From: Fodinibacter sp963695175
Lineage (GTDB): Bacteria > Actinomycetota > Actinomycetes > Actinomycetales > Dermatophilaceae
Length of the DNA: 64,000 nt
Assembly (NCBI GenBank): GCA_963695175.1
Contig: CAVOGG010000004.1
Coordinates: 496,001 to 560,000, forward strand
Reading direction: 5' to 3'
Positions 11,072-19,943 of the stretch are shown here, piece by piece. The notes under the pieces were generated by a model. That model made no database searches and was not told the DNA's origin. It saw nothing but the letters and a program-made list of their open reading frames with translations. Position 1 is the first letter of the stretch, and every line of letters begins with the position of its first letter. Both the position numbers and the translations under genes were made by a program.

Positions 11072-13057
11072 TCAGAACGGGGGCAGGTCGGTGTCGGGGC
11101 ACGTGGCGGGATGTCGTTCACGCCTGTGGGGCCAGGCGTCGTGGTCGATGACGAGGGTGCCGGTCTGGGGGAGGAGTTCGGTGCGGTGGCGGTGGCCGTG
11201 GTCGTCGCGCCAGAGCCGTGACGGGTGTTCGGGTTCGTTGGTGGGCCGGTGGGAGGGTGCCGTGGTGTTCGAGGTGGAACTCGAGCTCGCTGTGTGGGCC
11301 GTCGGGGATGAGCGTGCGGGCCACGCTGGTGCTTGGTTCCGTTTCCGGGGTGGCGCGTGGGCTTCCGGTCAGCACGGCCGTTCGCAGGGCGTCGACCGGG
11401 TGGGTGGTGCGGGTCCGGCCGGTGGGGTCGGTCCAGGTCGCCACGCCGTCGGCGGTGAGGGTGACCGTCCAGCCGGGGCGTTGTTTGATCCGGTGGTGGC
11501 GTCGGCACAGGCAGAGCAGGTTGTCGTCGCGGGTGTGCCCGTGTGGCCAGGGCTTGACGTGGTCGAGGTCGCAGAACACGGCGGCGACGTGGCAGCCGGG
11601 GAACCGGCAGCGCCGGTCGCGGGCCCGGATCCGTCTCGCCATCCGCTTCGGGGGCCGGTACCGGTCGGCGCCGACCCGGCCGCCGCGCGACCGCGCACCG
11701 GCCACGTCCCGGCCGGCGACCTCTGCATCTTCGTTGGTCGGTACCCCGATCGGCCTCGCCTGGGCTGTGGAGTCCTCGGCGGTCGTGTTCTGCGGTCTCG
11801 GGTCCGCACCGTGGGGTCTCCCGACCGGGTCCCTCGCGCTGTCGCCGGCACGGCCGACCGGGGCTGGTGCGGCAGTGTCGTCGAGCAGGGCGCCGGTGAC
11901 CGGGTGGCAGGTCGCGACCTGCACCGCGGAGGCCGCGTTCATGCTGTCGGTGAGCCATTGGTGGGAGACCAGGACCGGCTCCCCGGCGCCGGGTCCGGTG
12001 ACCTCGACCAGGGCGTCGCCGCCGATGACCGTGCCCGGCTGGGCCCGACCGGCTCGGCCACGTGGTTCCCGGGGTCCACCGCGGCATCGGCGTCGGCATC
12101 GGCTCTCGCGTCGGGGACACCGACAGGTACGGCGACCGGCGTCGGCTTCGGCTTCGGCCGAGGCGTCAGCATCGGCGATGGCGTCGGGCTGCCCGGTCGG
12201 GGCTGCCGCCGGGACTGCGGTGGCTGGGACGGTGAGGGTGATGACGGTGTCGATGGTGGCGTTGCCGGCGACCAGGTCGGTCAACGCCTTGGCCCGGGCC
12301 CCTTCGATGCCCGAGCAGGCACCGTCGTGCACGTACTGGTGGGCCAGGGCGTCGATCGCGGCCCAGGCCTTGGCGGCGTCCTCGGAGGGGAAGGTGCCCT
12401 CCCACCGGTCCACCCCGGGCTCCTCGACCCAGCGCCGCAGCCCGCACGCCGCGCGGGCCCGGGCGGCGCGCTGGTGCAGCAGGTCCGGGCTGATCCGGGT
12501 CAGCACCCGCCGGCAGCGGCGCCGCAACGCGGTGCCGTCCTCGGTGTCGAAGTGCGCCTCCAGGGCGGCGACCACGCTGGCGGCCACCTGGGCGGGGGCG
12601 TGCTCGAGCTCCTCGGCGACCACCCCGGCCCGGTAGGCGTCCAACCGGCCGCAGGCCATCGCCGCGTGCAACCCACCAAGACCCGTCTCGCTCTCGGACC
12701 CGGCCGGGCCGTCACCGGCCAGGCGCACCGCGGTGCGCACCCGCCGCTGGGCGTGCACCGCGGTGGTGGCCAGCACCCCGGACAGGATCGCCGGCGCATC
12801 CAACGACGCGTGCCCCAGGGCGCGGTGCGACTGCACGATGGTGCCGTCCTCGAGGAACTCCGGCTCGATCGCCGCCAACCGGGCGATCGCCGCGTCCTGC
12901 ACCGCCGACGCCACATCGATCACCCGCTGCGCAGCCCCCACCGCCGCCGCCCACTCCTCCAACGACCCGCACACCGCCGAGGTCGTGAACGCGCCACCGA
13001 CAGCTCGACCAGGGCGGCTTCACACGCCGCCACAACCTCCACCGGACCCCTGACCAT
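11072..13057 (-). pseudogene. DUF222-HNH endonuclease gene with multiple frameshifts
   Basis: A DUF222 N-terminal domain followed by an HNH nuclease domain, the 13E12-repeat family common in actinobacteria. The HNH core is intact: CRFPGCHVAAVFCDLDHVKPW, then HTRDDNLLCLCRRHHRIK. The uninterrupted frame is 11118-12974, but its ends do not look natural. The expected N-terminus (MVRGPVEVVAACEAALVEL from ATG 13057) is in another frame and joins near 12988-12998 by adding one base. The expected C-terminus (LWRDDHGHRHRTELLPQTG...VIDHDAWPH, ending at 11072) joins near 11260 by removing one base. The linker at about 12050-12130 also seems to leave and re-enter frame. Net length is a multiple of three. 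Real decay or sequence error. Confidence 0.75.
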
Positions 13058-13654
13058 CACCCTCACCCCCTGCGATTTCGCTACGCCAATGCTACCGAGG
13101 ACCACTGACAGACCCCTTGAGCGACGTTGGTGCCAGCGAGGCCGCATCCAGTTGCACTACAACCAGACTCAAGCGCACCTACGTCGACGGCACCCCCTCG
13201 CCACACCCCTTCACCCTTGCGGTTTCCGACACCAAGTCCTAGCAGGGACCGCCGACAACCCCCGCCCGGATTCAGCGATGGGCAATGCATCCGGTTGCGC
13301 CACACCGTAACTCAGGGCACGGCAATGCCACTCAGGCCATCTCAACGCGACTCAAGCCACCGCGTCGCAGCCGACCCAGGGTGGCTCGACACCATTGGCG
13401 AACGCGGTCCCAGACAAGACCGGCTGGCCGGAGACGTTGGTGGCGGTGAGGAGTGCGGTTGTACCGCAGCGATATACGAGGGCGCGAGTCATCAACGAGC
13501 GACGTCGAGAGGCGGCGTGGGCCTGGGGCGCAGCCCTATGCTGCGGCCGTCCTTCGCGACGGCGGCGGTCGTCCGTCGTAACGAGCACCGTGGCCGGACG
13601 CACGTCGTCCGCCTCCACCCCGTCGGTCAGCCGAACGACTCGGGTGCCGAGCGA
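13058..13654. other. Gene-poor stretch between HNH gene and GNAT gene
   Basis: About 600 bases with visibly lower GC than the flanks and no convincing coding frame: short frames on both strands lack ribosome sites and have Arg/Ser-rich, shadow-like translations. The left end carries the probable promoter of the HNH gene (leftward). Several scattered CTCAGG/ACTCAAG-like words occur around 13310-13360 but form no regular array. Could be the remnant of a mobile 13E12-type element; not proven. Confidence 0.4.
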
Positions 13655-13978
13655 TCAGCGGTCGTCGGTGCCCGTCGACACTCCGTAGACGAGCGGCACG
13701 TAGTCCGGGTGTCGCTGGATCCACGCCTTGATGAACGGGCACAACGGCATCACCTTCCGAGTGCCCTCATCCGCGACCTCGTCGAGCGCGTGGCGCGCCA
13801 GCGCGCCGGCGACACCCTTCCCCTCGAACGCCGGCTCGACCTCGGTGTGGGTGAACACCACGAGCTCGTCGGTCAACTGGTACGCCGCGAACCCGGCGAG
13901 CTCGCCACCGATCCGGGCCTCCCACCGCGACTCGTCCTCGTTGCGGGTCACGACGACCTGCTCGCTCACGTCACTCAC
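13655..13978 (-). CDS. Small GNAT acetyltransferase (YjdJ-like)
   Basis: A 107-residue protein of the short GNAT family (YjdJ/Gcn5-like N-acetyltransferase). Visible core: WEARIGGELAGFAAYQLTDELVVFTHTEVEPAFEGKGVAGALARHALDEV, where the GKGVAGAL segment is the acetyl-CoA pyrophosphate loop. CPFIKAWIQRHPDY at the C-terminus is a family hallmark. Start at GTG 13978, eight bases after AGGAGG, preferred over the ATG at 14008. Substrate unknown; likely cytoplasmic. The hemerythrin gene lies just upstream on the same strand. Confidence 0.82.
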   Translation of the reverse strand: MSDVSEQVVVTRNEDESRWEARIGGELAGFAAYQLTDELVVFTHTEVEPAFEGKGVAGALARHALDEVADEGTRKVMPLCPFIKAWIQRHPDYVPLVYGVSTGTDDR

Positions 13979-14004
13979 GCGAACCACCTCCTGGCGCCAC
14001 CCTC

Positions 14005-14538
14005 TCACCCGGCGCGCCAGAAGCGCTCGGGCAGAGCCGGCCCGTCACCGACGGTCGCGTCGAGCACGGCCCCCAGCTCGCGCTCCTCGTAGCGGAAGTG
14101 GCTCTCCATGATCGCGTCGACGCCCTCCAGGTGCCGCAGCACGACTTCGCCACCTGCGCCCTCCCGCACCACCCGCTCGAGCTCGGCCAACAGCGACCCG
14201 ATCATCGCGTGGTCCTCCTCCAGCCGGTCGATGACCTTCTCCAGACCGGGGTGCTCGTGCCGCAGCCAGGGGAAGAGCGCCGAGTCCTCGTCGCGGTGGT
14301 GCGTGCCGAGCGTGGCGCACACCGCGTGGCAGCGCAGCACCAGGTCGTCGCTCAGGGCAGCCGCGCCCACCACCGGGTCGAGCCCCTCACGAGCGTGGTC
14401 GAGCACGTCCCGGATGCGATCGTGCAGGCGGCGCAGCTCGGCGCCCAACGCGCGGACCCGGTCGGTGGAACCCGACGAGGACGTGGACCCTGCTGCATCC
14501 CCGACCGGCACCCGACCACGGTAGGTGCGCCCGGGCAT
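14005..14538 (-). CDS. Hemerythrin HHE-domain protein
   Basis: A four-helix HHE protein of about 177 residues. Iron-ligand positions are readable: LRRLHDRI, CHAVCATLGTHHRDED, RLEEDHAMI and ESHFRYEERE. Such proteins bind a di-iron centre and sense or carry O2 or NO. It resembles the C-terminal half of the fusion protein at 32882-34492, suggesting paralogy. ATG 14538 was chosen (MPGRTYRGR); a longer form from 14565 is possible. A perfect CAGGGG-AA-CCCCTG palindrome lies directly upstream of this ATG. GNAT gene follows 27 bases downstream. Confidence 0.82.
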   Translation of the reverse strand: MPGRTYRGRVPVGDAAGSTSSSGSTDRVRALGAELRRLHDRIRDVLDHAREGLDPVVGAAALSDDLVLRCHAVCATLGTHHRDEDSALFPWLRHEHPGLEKVIDRLEEDHAMIGSLLAELERVVREGAGGEVVLRHLEGVDAIMESHFRYEERELGAVLDATVGDGPALPERFWRAG

Positions 14539-14539
14539 C

Positions 14540-14553
14540 AGGGGAACCCCTGA
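14540..14553. promoter_or_regulatory. CAGGGG-AA-CCCCTG palindrome at the hemerythrin start
   Basis: A perfect 6-2-6 inverted repeat ending one base before the chosen hemerythrin start codon (on the minus strand). In mRNA it could form a hairpin over the ribosome site, or in DNA serve as an operator. No regulator is identifiable. Confidence 0.35.
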
Positions 14554-14654
14554 CGCCACCCCCAACCTGGGGCCGCATCCGCGAAACGTCGCGTGTTCAT
14601 GCGGAACCGACGCCTACCCTGTGGGGGCACCACTTGACCACCACAAGGAGCGTC

Positions 14655-16364
14655 GTGACCGCCGCGCTCGTCGAGAACGCCGCACTGCGCGTGCGGCAGA
14701 GCCCTCTGGTGCCCGCGCTCGGGCGACCGGAGCGCCCGTTCGACCGCGTGCTGTCGGGCGTCGGGGTCACCACCGCGACGTGGTTCTTCGCGGCCTCCCT
14801 CGTCCCGTCCCTCCTGCCCCGGGCGGCCTGGCTCCAGGGCCTCGTGTCGGGCGTCACCGTCGCCGTCGGCTACGGCCTCGGGGCCGGAGCGGCCGCGCTC
14901 TGGCGCTATCTCGGCATCCCCGGCCTACGTGGTCGCGCCCGCACCGTCGCGCTGTGGGTGCTCGTCGGGGTCGGTATGTGGGGCGCGGTCTGGAACGGTT
15001 GGCGTCTCGTCGGCTGGCAGAACGAGATCCGCGCGATGTTCGGGATGCCGCCCACCTCACCGCTGATCTGGCCGGTGGTCGTGGCCGTGACCGTCGGCGT
15101 CGCGACGCTGCTCCTCCTGGCCGGGCGGGGCGTGCGCCTGCTCGCGCGAACGGCCGTCTCGTGGCTCGGGCGACGGCTACCACCACGGCTGGCGATCGTG
15201 CTCGGCACGGGCCTGGTCGTCGCGCTCTTCTGGGGCCTGTGGAGCGGCGTCATCGTCAACGGGTTCTTCGCCGGCGCCAACGCGATCTTCGCCCCGCGCG
15301 ACACCACCGGGTCGCACAGCACCGACGTCCCGACAGCAGCCGAGCGCTCGGGCTCCCCCCACTCGCTCGCGGCCTGGGCGGGCCTGGGCTACTACGGGCG
15401 GTCCTTCGTGCGCGGTGGCCCCACCATCGCGCAGCTCGAGGCGGTCAACGGCCCGGGCGCGAAGGAGCCGATCCGGGTCTACGCAGGCCTGCAGAGCGCC
15501 GACACCGTGCAGGGCCGCGCCGACCTCGTGCTCGCCGAGCTCAAGCGCACCAAGGCCTTCGACCGCAAGGTGCTCGTCGTGGCCACCACCACCGGCATGG
15601 GCTTCCTCGACAGCCGGGGCACCGACCCGCTGGAGTACCTCTGGAACGGGGACACCGCCATCGCGGGCGTGCAGTACTCCTACCTGCCGAGCTGGATCTC
15701 GGTGCTCGCCGACCAGGAGGCCGTGGTCGACACCTCCCGCACCGTCTTCGAGACGGTGCGCCGGTACTGGGCGACCCTCCCCGCCGGCGAGCGACCCGCC
15801 CTCTACCTCTACGGCCTCTCGCTCGGCTCGATGGGCGTCGAGAGCGTGCTCACCTCGGTCAACATCGTCAACGAGCCGGTCGACGGGGCGCTGATGGTCG
15901 GGCCGCCGTTCGTGAACGATTTGCACCGCCGCCTCGAGGCCGACCGCGACCCCGGCTCCCCGGCATCCCTGCCGGTGTATGAGAAGGGGCGCACCGTGCG
16001 CTTCACCTCGGAGGACTCCACCCTCGAGCCGGTCACCGGGGCGTGGGGCCCGACCCGGGTCGCCTACCTCCAGCACGCCTCGGACCCGGTCGTGTTCTTC
16101 TCCAGCGACCTGGCCTTCGACCGGCCGCAGTGGCTCGCCGACGGCCAGCGCGGCACCGACGTCTCGCCGACGATGGGCTGGGTGCCGCTCGTGACCATGT
16201 GGCAGGTGCTGCTCGACATGCCGGGCGCCGGAAACGTGCCGACCGGCTACGGGCACATGTACTCGGCGCACGCGAACATGCTGGCCTGGGCCGCCATCAC
16301 CCAGCCCCCGAACTGGTCCGACGACAAGGCCGCGCGGATCGATGCAGCCGTCGGTCACAAGTGA
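14655..16364 (+). CDS. Membrane alpha/beta-hydrolase family protein (PF15420/PF10081 type), copy 1
   Basis: About 569 residues. The N-terminal 190 residues hold four to five membrane helices (GVTTATWFFAASLVPSLLP, GLVSGVTVAVGYGLGAG, VALWVLVGVGMWGAV, LIWPVVVAVTVGVATLLLL, LAIVLGTGLVVALFW); the rest is an extracytoplasmic alpha/beta-hydrolase domain with YSYLPSWIS, LYLYGLSLGSMGVES (nucleophile elbow) and YLQHASDPVVFF. The paralogue at 30755 has the same plan but GESLG instead of GLSLG at the elbow. Function unknown; a secreted-side esterase acting on envelope lipids is plausible. Start GTG 14655 follows AAGGAG; a TACCCT -10 box is near 14613. Monocistronic. Confidence 0.8.
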   Translation: MTAALVENAALRVRQSPLVPALGRPERPFDRVLSGVGVTTATWFFAASLVPSLLPRAAWLQGLVSGVTVAVGYGLGAGAAALWRYLGIPGLRGRARTVALWVLVGVGMWGAVWNGWRLVGWQNEIRAMFGMPPTSPLIWPVVVAVTVGVATLLLLAGRGVRLLARTAVSWLGRRLPPRLAIVLGTGLVVALFWGLWSGVIVNGFFAGANAIFAPRDTTGSHSTDVPTAAERSGSPHSLAAWAGLGYYGRSFVRGGPTIAQLEAVNGPGAKEPIRVYAGLQSADTVQGRADLVLAELKRTKAFDRKVLVVATTTGMGFLDSRGTDPLEYLWNGDTAIAGVQYSYLPSWISVLADQEAVVDTSRTVFETVRRYWATLPAGERPALYLYGLSLGSMGVESVLTSVNIVNEPVDGALMVGPPFVNDLHRRLEADRDPGSPASLPVYEKGRTVRFTSEDSTLEPVTGAWGPTRVAYLQHASDPVVFFSSDLAFDRPQWLADGQRGTDVSPTMGWVPLVTMWQVLLDMPGAGNVPTGYGHMYSAHANMLAWAAITQPPNWSDDKAARIDAAVGHK

Positions 16365-16413
16365 CCAGGCACCTGCGTGGACGGGTGTCGGGGTGCTGGG
16401 GCAGGCTTTCGGC

Positions 16414-16800
16414 ATGCGATCACGAACCAAGGGGATGTGGTGGGGCCCGGCGCTCGAGGCACCCGACCCGGCTGCCCTGGCCCGCTTCTACTCCGACCTG
16501 ATCGGGTGGCCGGTGGTGTACGAGGAGCCCGGCACCACCGTGCTGGCGACGTCCCGTGACGCTCCGGTCAACGTGGTGTTCCAGCAGGCCACCGACTACC
16601 AGCCGCCGGTGTGGCCGCCGGAGGACGGACAGCAGCGCCCGATGATGCACTTCGACTTCCAGGTCGGTGACCTCGACGAAGCGGTCGACGAGGCGGTGGC
16701 GCTCGGGGCGACGCTCGCGACGCACCAGCCGCAGGACAACGTGCGCGTCATGCTCGACCCCGCTGGCCACCCGTTCTGCCTCTGCCGCGACGACGACTGA
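16414..16800 (+). CDS. VOC-family (glyoxalase/bleomycin-resistance-like) protein
   Basis: A 128-residue vicinal-oxygen-chelate protein: WWGPALEAPDPAALARFYSDLIGW opens the first beta-alpha-beta-beta unit and PMMHFDFQVGDLDEAVDEAVALGATLA...DPAGHPFCLC the second. Metal ligands (His in MMHFDF, Glu positions) are only partly conserved, so catalysis is uncertain. ATG 16414 is preferred to 16342 because a CAGGCT box sits six bases upstream, a leaderless layout as for other genes here. Substrate unknown. Confidence 0.78.
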   Translation: MRSRTKGMWWGPALEAPDPAALARFYSDLIGWPVVYEEPGTTVLATSRDAPVNVVFQQATDYQPPVWPPEDGQQRPMMHFDFQVGDLDEAVDEAVALGATLATHQPQDNVRVMLDPAGHPFCLCRDDD

Positions 16801-16861
16801 CGCGACTGACAGCGACTGGTCGGGCGCTACGCTGCGCTCAGGCACCACGGAGGAGGGCCCC

Positions 16862-17692
16862 ATGTCGGCACCAGCGGGATGGCACCTGCAGCCAGATGGC
16901 CAGGAGCGCTACTGGGACGGCGCCGCGTGGACCGACCACTTCCGGGCACCGCTGCCGAGCGACCCCACCGCCCCGCCGGCACCGCCGGCGTGGGCCACCT
17001 CGGTCGACGAGACCCAGGCCCTCGACGTCGACAACACCCAGGCGATCCCGGCCATGGCCGCACCGCAGCAGCCGACATACTCACAGACCGGATACACCCA
17101 GACCGAGTACCCGCAGGCGGGGTACCCCCAGACCGGCTACGGCGCACCAGGCACCCAGCCGTACGCCCCGCCGCCGCGCCAGGGCAACGCCGTGGCCAAG
17201 GGGTGCCTGATCGCCGCCCTGATCGGGGTGCTCGTGCTCGGCGCGGCCGTCGTCGGGGGCATCTACGTCTTCAACCGGGCCGCCGACACGATCAGCGAGA
17301 CCTTCCCCTCAGGCCTCCCCACCGCCCTCCCCACCGGGCTGCCGAGCGACTTCCCGTCCGGCCTGCCCACCGAGGGCCTGGACGCGCCGATCGGCATCAC
17401 CGTCGGTGACGGCTTCGACCTGCCCCGTGCGACCATCCAGCCGGGGTGGACCTTGGAGGCGCAGAGCGGTGTTCCGTTCGTCCAGATCACCGGGATGAAG
17501 GCCGCCCTCACGTCGGGCGGCAACGTCCCGGTGCTGTTCGCGATGTCGTTCCCCGACGCCGACGGTGGACAGGTCGAGACGGTCTGCACCGCCCCGGGGG
17601 GAACCTCCGGTGCGACGGTCGACGTCACCTGCGTGCCCCTGTTCGGAGACGTCGCCGACGCCGTCCGGGCCACCGTCACCGCCTCCCTCTGA
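16862..17692 (+). CDS. DUF2510-domain membrane-anchored protein
   Basis: A 276-residue protein. The first 25 residues form a DUF2510 motif (AGWHLQPDGQERYWDGAAWTDH), a small WW-like domain typical of actinobacterial membrane proteins. Then a low-complexity Gln/Thr/Tyr/Pro linker with near-repeats (TGYTQTEYPQAGYPQTGY), one membrane helix about 117-140 (CLIAALIGVLVLGAAVVGGIYVF), a second Pro/Leu/Gly repeat (SGLPTALPTGLPSDFPSGLP), and an outer domain with two cysteines. Probably a cell-surface protein of unknown role. Start ATG follows GGAGGAGGG; a TACGCT -10 box lies about 30 bases upstream. Confidence 0.78.
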   Translation: MSAPAGWHLQPDGQERYWDGAAWTDHFRAPLPSDPTAPPAPPAWATSVDETQALDVDNTQAIPAMAAPQQPTYSQTGYTQTEYPQAGYPQTGYGAPGTQPYAPPPRQGNAVAKGCLIAALIGVLVLGAAVVGGIYVFNRAADTISETFPSGLPTALPTGLPSDFPSGLPTEGLDAPIGITVGDGFDLPRATIQPGWTLEAQSGVPFVQITGMKAALTSGGNVPVLFAMSFPDADGGQVETVCTAPGGTSGATVDVTCVPLFGDVADAVRATVTASL

Positions 17693-17707
17693 CGAGGCGG
17701 CTCGCCC

Positions 17708-19054
17708 CTACTTCGGGCCCTGGGCGACGAGCTCGGCGACCAGCTCCGAGGTGTGCAGGTCCTCGGCGTCGACCTCGGGGCTGAAGCCGAGCCGGGCCAC
17801 GACCAGCCCGGCCGACGGCACGACGTACAGCCGCTGCCCGTCGTGCCCGTTGGCCCAGTAGGCGTCTGCCGGCAGGGTCTCGTCGACGAGTGTGCCGTCG
17901 GCCTGGAGGTTGACCCACCAGCCCCCGGCGTAGCCCTTCTCCTCGCTGGTCGCGACGGGGGTGGCCGTCGTGGTCTGCTTCATCCACCCCTCGGGCAGCA
18001 GTCGCTCGCCGGCCCAGACGCCGTCCTTGAGGGCGAACTCGCCGATGGAGGCCCAGTCCCGCGGCGTCGCCCACAGGTACGAGCTGCACACCGGCGTCCC
18101 GGTGGAGTCGGGCTCCCAGATGGCCGAGGTGAGGCCGAGGGGCGCGAAGAGCTCCTGGCGCGGCAGGTCGGCGTCCGGGGTGTCGGCGAGGTCGGTCAGG
18201 AAGCCGCACAGGATGTTGGTCGACCCGCTGGAGTACTGCTGGTAGCTGCCGGGCTGGTGCGCGAGCGGCTGGCTCGCGGCGTACCCGGCCATGTCCGGCT
18301 CGGCGTAGAGCATCTGGGTGATCGGCGTGCCGAGCGCGTAGTTCTCGTCCCAGGTGAGGCCGCTCGTCATCCGCAACAGCTGGTCGACGCTGATGTCCTT
18401 GCGACCGTCGGTCCACTCCGGGCGCAGCCCGGTGTCCTCGAGGCCGACCCGCCCCTGGAGCACCAACCGGCCGAGCATCAGGCTGGTCACGCTCTTGCTC
18501 ATCGACCAGCCGAGCTGCGGCGTCGTCGCGTCGAAGCCCGGTGCGTAGCGCTCACCGACCAGCTGGCCGTCGCGCAGCACGACGATTCCCCGGGTGCCCA
18601 GCTGCTCTGCGGCCGAACTCGAGAGCTCGTCGCCGAAGGCCCGCCCGATGGCCGCGTCGACCTGCTCGTTCGGCTCGGGCGCCGGCGCCTCGGTCAACGG
18701 GTTGGTGTCGGCCACGACCTTGGTGGCCTCGCCCAGGTTGGGGCGCTCCGCGGCCAGCGTGCACCCGAAGCCGCGGGTGTACCAGGCCTTCTGGGTCGAC
18801 AGCGCGAAGAGGATCTGCGACGTGCTCGAGCCCCCGGCCTCGTTGACGTACCCGGTCAGGAACGGCACGAGCGGGTTGTCCGGCAGGTCGGAGTCCGGGT
18901 CGTCCCGGTTGGCGACCAGCGTCACGGCGCAGGAGTTGTGCGCGGCGTAGCCCGTACCCGTCTTGAGCAGCGGCCGGGCGTAGAAGTACCCGCCGACGGC
19001 CGCAGCCACGAGCAGGACGAGGAGCACCGCGACGATGCGGCGAACGAGGCGCAT
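17708..19054 (-). CDS. Secreted or membrane-anchored serine hydrolase (beta-lactamase class C family)
   Basis: A 448-residue serine hydrolase. An N-terminal membrane helix (IVAVLLVLLVAAAVGGYFYA) acts as anchor or signal. The catalytic Ser-x-x-Lys is SMSK in LGWSMSKSVTSL; the Tyr motif is YSSG and the third motif is HDGQ near the C-terminus. Close relatives in actinobacteria are labelled beta-lactamase or esterase and rarely act on beta-lactams. It likely works on the outer side of the membrane on peptidoglycan-like peptides or esters. Convergent with the DUF2510 gene, 15 bases apart. Confidence 0.85.
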   Translation of the reverse strand: MRLVRRIVAVLLVLLVAAAVGGYFYARPLLKTGTGYAAHNSCAVTLVANRDDPDSDLPDNPLVPFLTGYVNEAGGSSTSQILFALSTQKAWYTRGFGCTLAAERPNLGEATKVVADTNPLTEAPAPEPNEQVDAAIGRAFGDELSSSAAEQLGTRGIVVLRDGQLVGERYAPGFDATTPQLGWSMSKSVTSLMLGRLVLQGRVGLEDTGLRPEWTDGRKDISVDQLLRMTSGLTWDENYALGTPITQMLYAEPDMAGYAASQPLAHQPGSYQQYSSGSTNILCGFLTDLADTPDADLPRQELFAPLGLTSAIWEPDSTGTPVCSSYLWATPRDWASIGEFALKDGVWAGERLLPEGWMKQTTTATPVATSEEKGYAGGWWVNLQADGTLVDETLPADAYWANGHDGQRLYVVPSAGLVVARLGFSPEVDAEDLHTSELVAELVAQGPK

Positions 19055-19121
19055 GGGCGGACGGTACCGTCCGCGGCCGGGAACCGGGCCGCATTCGGAT
19101 GCCGTGGGTCGGCCCGGCCGC

Positions 19122-19943
19122 TCAGGCGGCGGACCCGTCGGCCGCCAGGTCGTCGTCGCGAAGGTCGGCTCGCAGCCGGTCGAGGGTTGCGCGCAGGATG
19201 CGCGAGACCTGCATCTGGCTGACGCCGATCCGCTCGCCGATCTCGCTCTGGGTCAGCTCCTCGACGAAGCGCAGGTGGAGCACGAGGCGCTGCCGCTCGC
19301 TCAGGCACGCGATCGAACGACGCAGGGCGTCGCGCACCTCGTAGGCGCCCGCGTGACCGGGCTCGACCAGGACGTGCTCGGCCAGGCTGGTGCCCGCGCC
19401 GGTGAGGGCGTCGAGCGAGGTGGCGTGGTAGCCGGCGGAGCAGGCGCGCGCCTCGGCCACCTCGGCTGGCGTGACGTCCAGCACGCGGGCCATCTCCTGG
19501 TCGTGCGGGTCGCGGCGCAACGCGTGCCGCAAGCGCTCCTCCTCCACGACCAGCCCGGCGCGCAGCTCCTGGATCCGGCGTGGTGGCCGTACCGCCCAGC
19601 CCTGGTCGCGGAACCAGCGCTTGACCTCACCGGAGATGGTCGGGGAGGCGTACGCGGCGAACCCGGCCCCTACTCCTGGCCGGTAGCGGCGCACGGCCTT
19701 GACCAGCGCGGTGCGGGCCACCTGCACCAGGTCCTCGGTCTCGATGCCGCGCCCGTGGTAGCGCAGCGCGACCGAGTCGGCCAGCGGGAGGGCGGCCAGC
19801 ACCAGCCGCTCGGTCAGCACGGCACGCTCGGCGTCGTCGTCGGTGCCGGCCAGCTGGTCGGCCAGGGCGTCGATGGTCTCGTCGAGCTCGCCGCGTCGGC
19901 GGCGGTCGTCGGTGGCGATCACGGCAGCGGTGGCGTGGGCCAT
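19122..19943 (-). CDS. SigB/SigF-type alternative sigma factor
   Basis: A 273-residue group 3 sigma factor. Region 2 includes LADSVALRYHGRGIETEDLVQVARTALVKAVRRYRPGVGAGFAAYASPTISGEVKRWFRDQGW, the hallmark of SigB/F/G factors for stress or sporulation; region 3 follows (RRIQELRAGL) and region 4 is LSERQRLVLHLRFVEELTQSEIGERIGVSQMQVSRIL. ATG 19943 (MAHATAAV) follows AGGACGGGAC. No anti-sigma or anti-anti-sigma gene adjoins; a HATPase of that type lies at 38639, too far to link by position. A promoter of this sigma class (GTTT-N15-GGGTA) sits at 20103. Confidence 0.9.
   Translation of the reverse strand: MAHATAAVIATDDRRRRGELDETIDALADQLAGTDDDAERAVLTERLVLAALPLADSVALRYHGRGIETEDLVQVARTALVKAVRRYRPGVGAGFAAYASPTISGEVKRWFRDQGWAVRPPRRIQELRAGLVVEEERLRHALRRDPHDQEMARVLDVTPAEVAEARACSAGYHATSLDALTGAGTSLAEHVLVEPGHAGAYEVRDALRRSIACLSERQRLVLHLRFVEELTQSEIGERIGVSQMQVSRILRATLDRLRADLRDDDLAADGSAA

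Noticed and set aside
12050..12180. Short tandem GCATCGGC/GTCGGC words resembling a small repeat array
   Set aside because: They encode an Ala/Asp/Glu-rich linker of the HNH protein and have no spacers, so this is not a CRISPR array.
10944..13310. A 788-codon plus-strand frame across the HNH gene
   Set aside because: Low-complexity Gly/Val/Arg translation; the HNH motif and DUF222 lie on the minus strand.
13352..13618. Possible small protein on the minus strand (MTRALVYRCGTTALL...)
   Set aside because: No ribosome site, no family, and codon use not convincing; kept as part of the gene-poor stretch.
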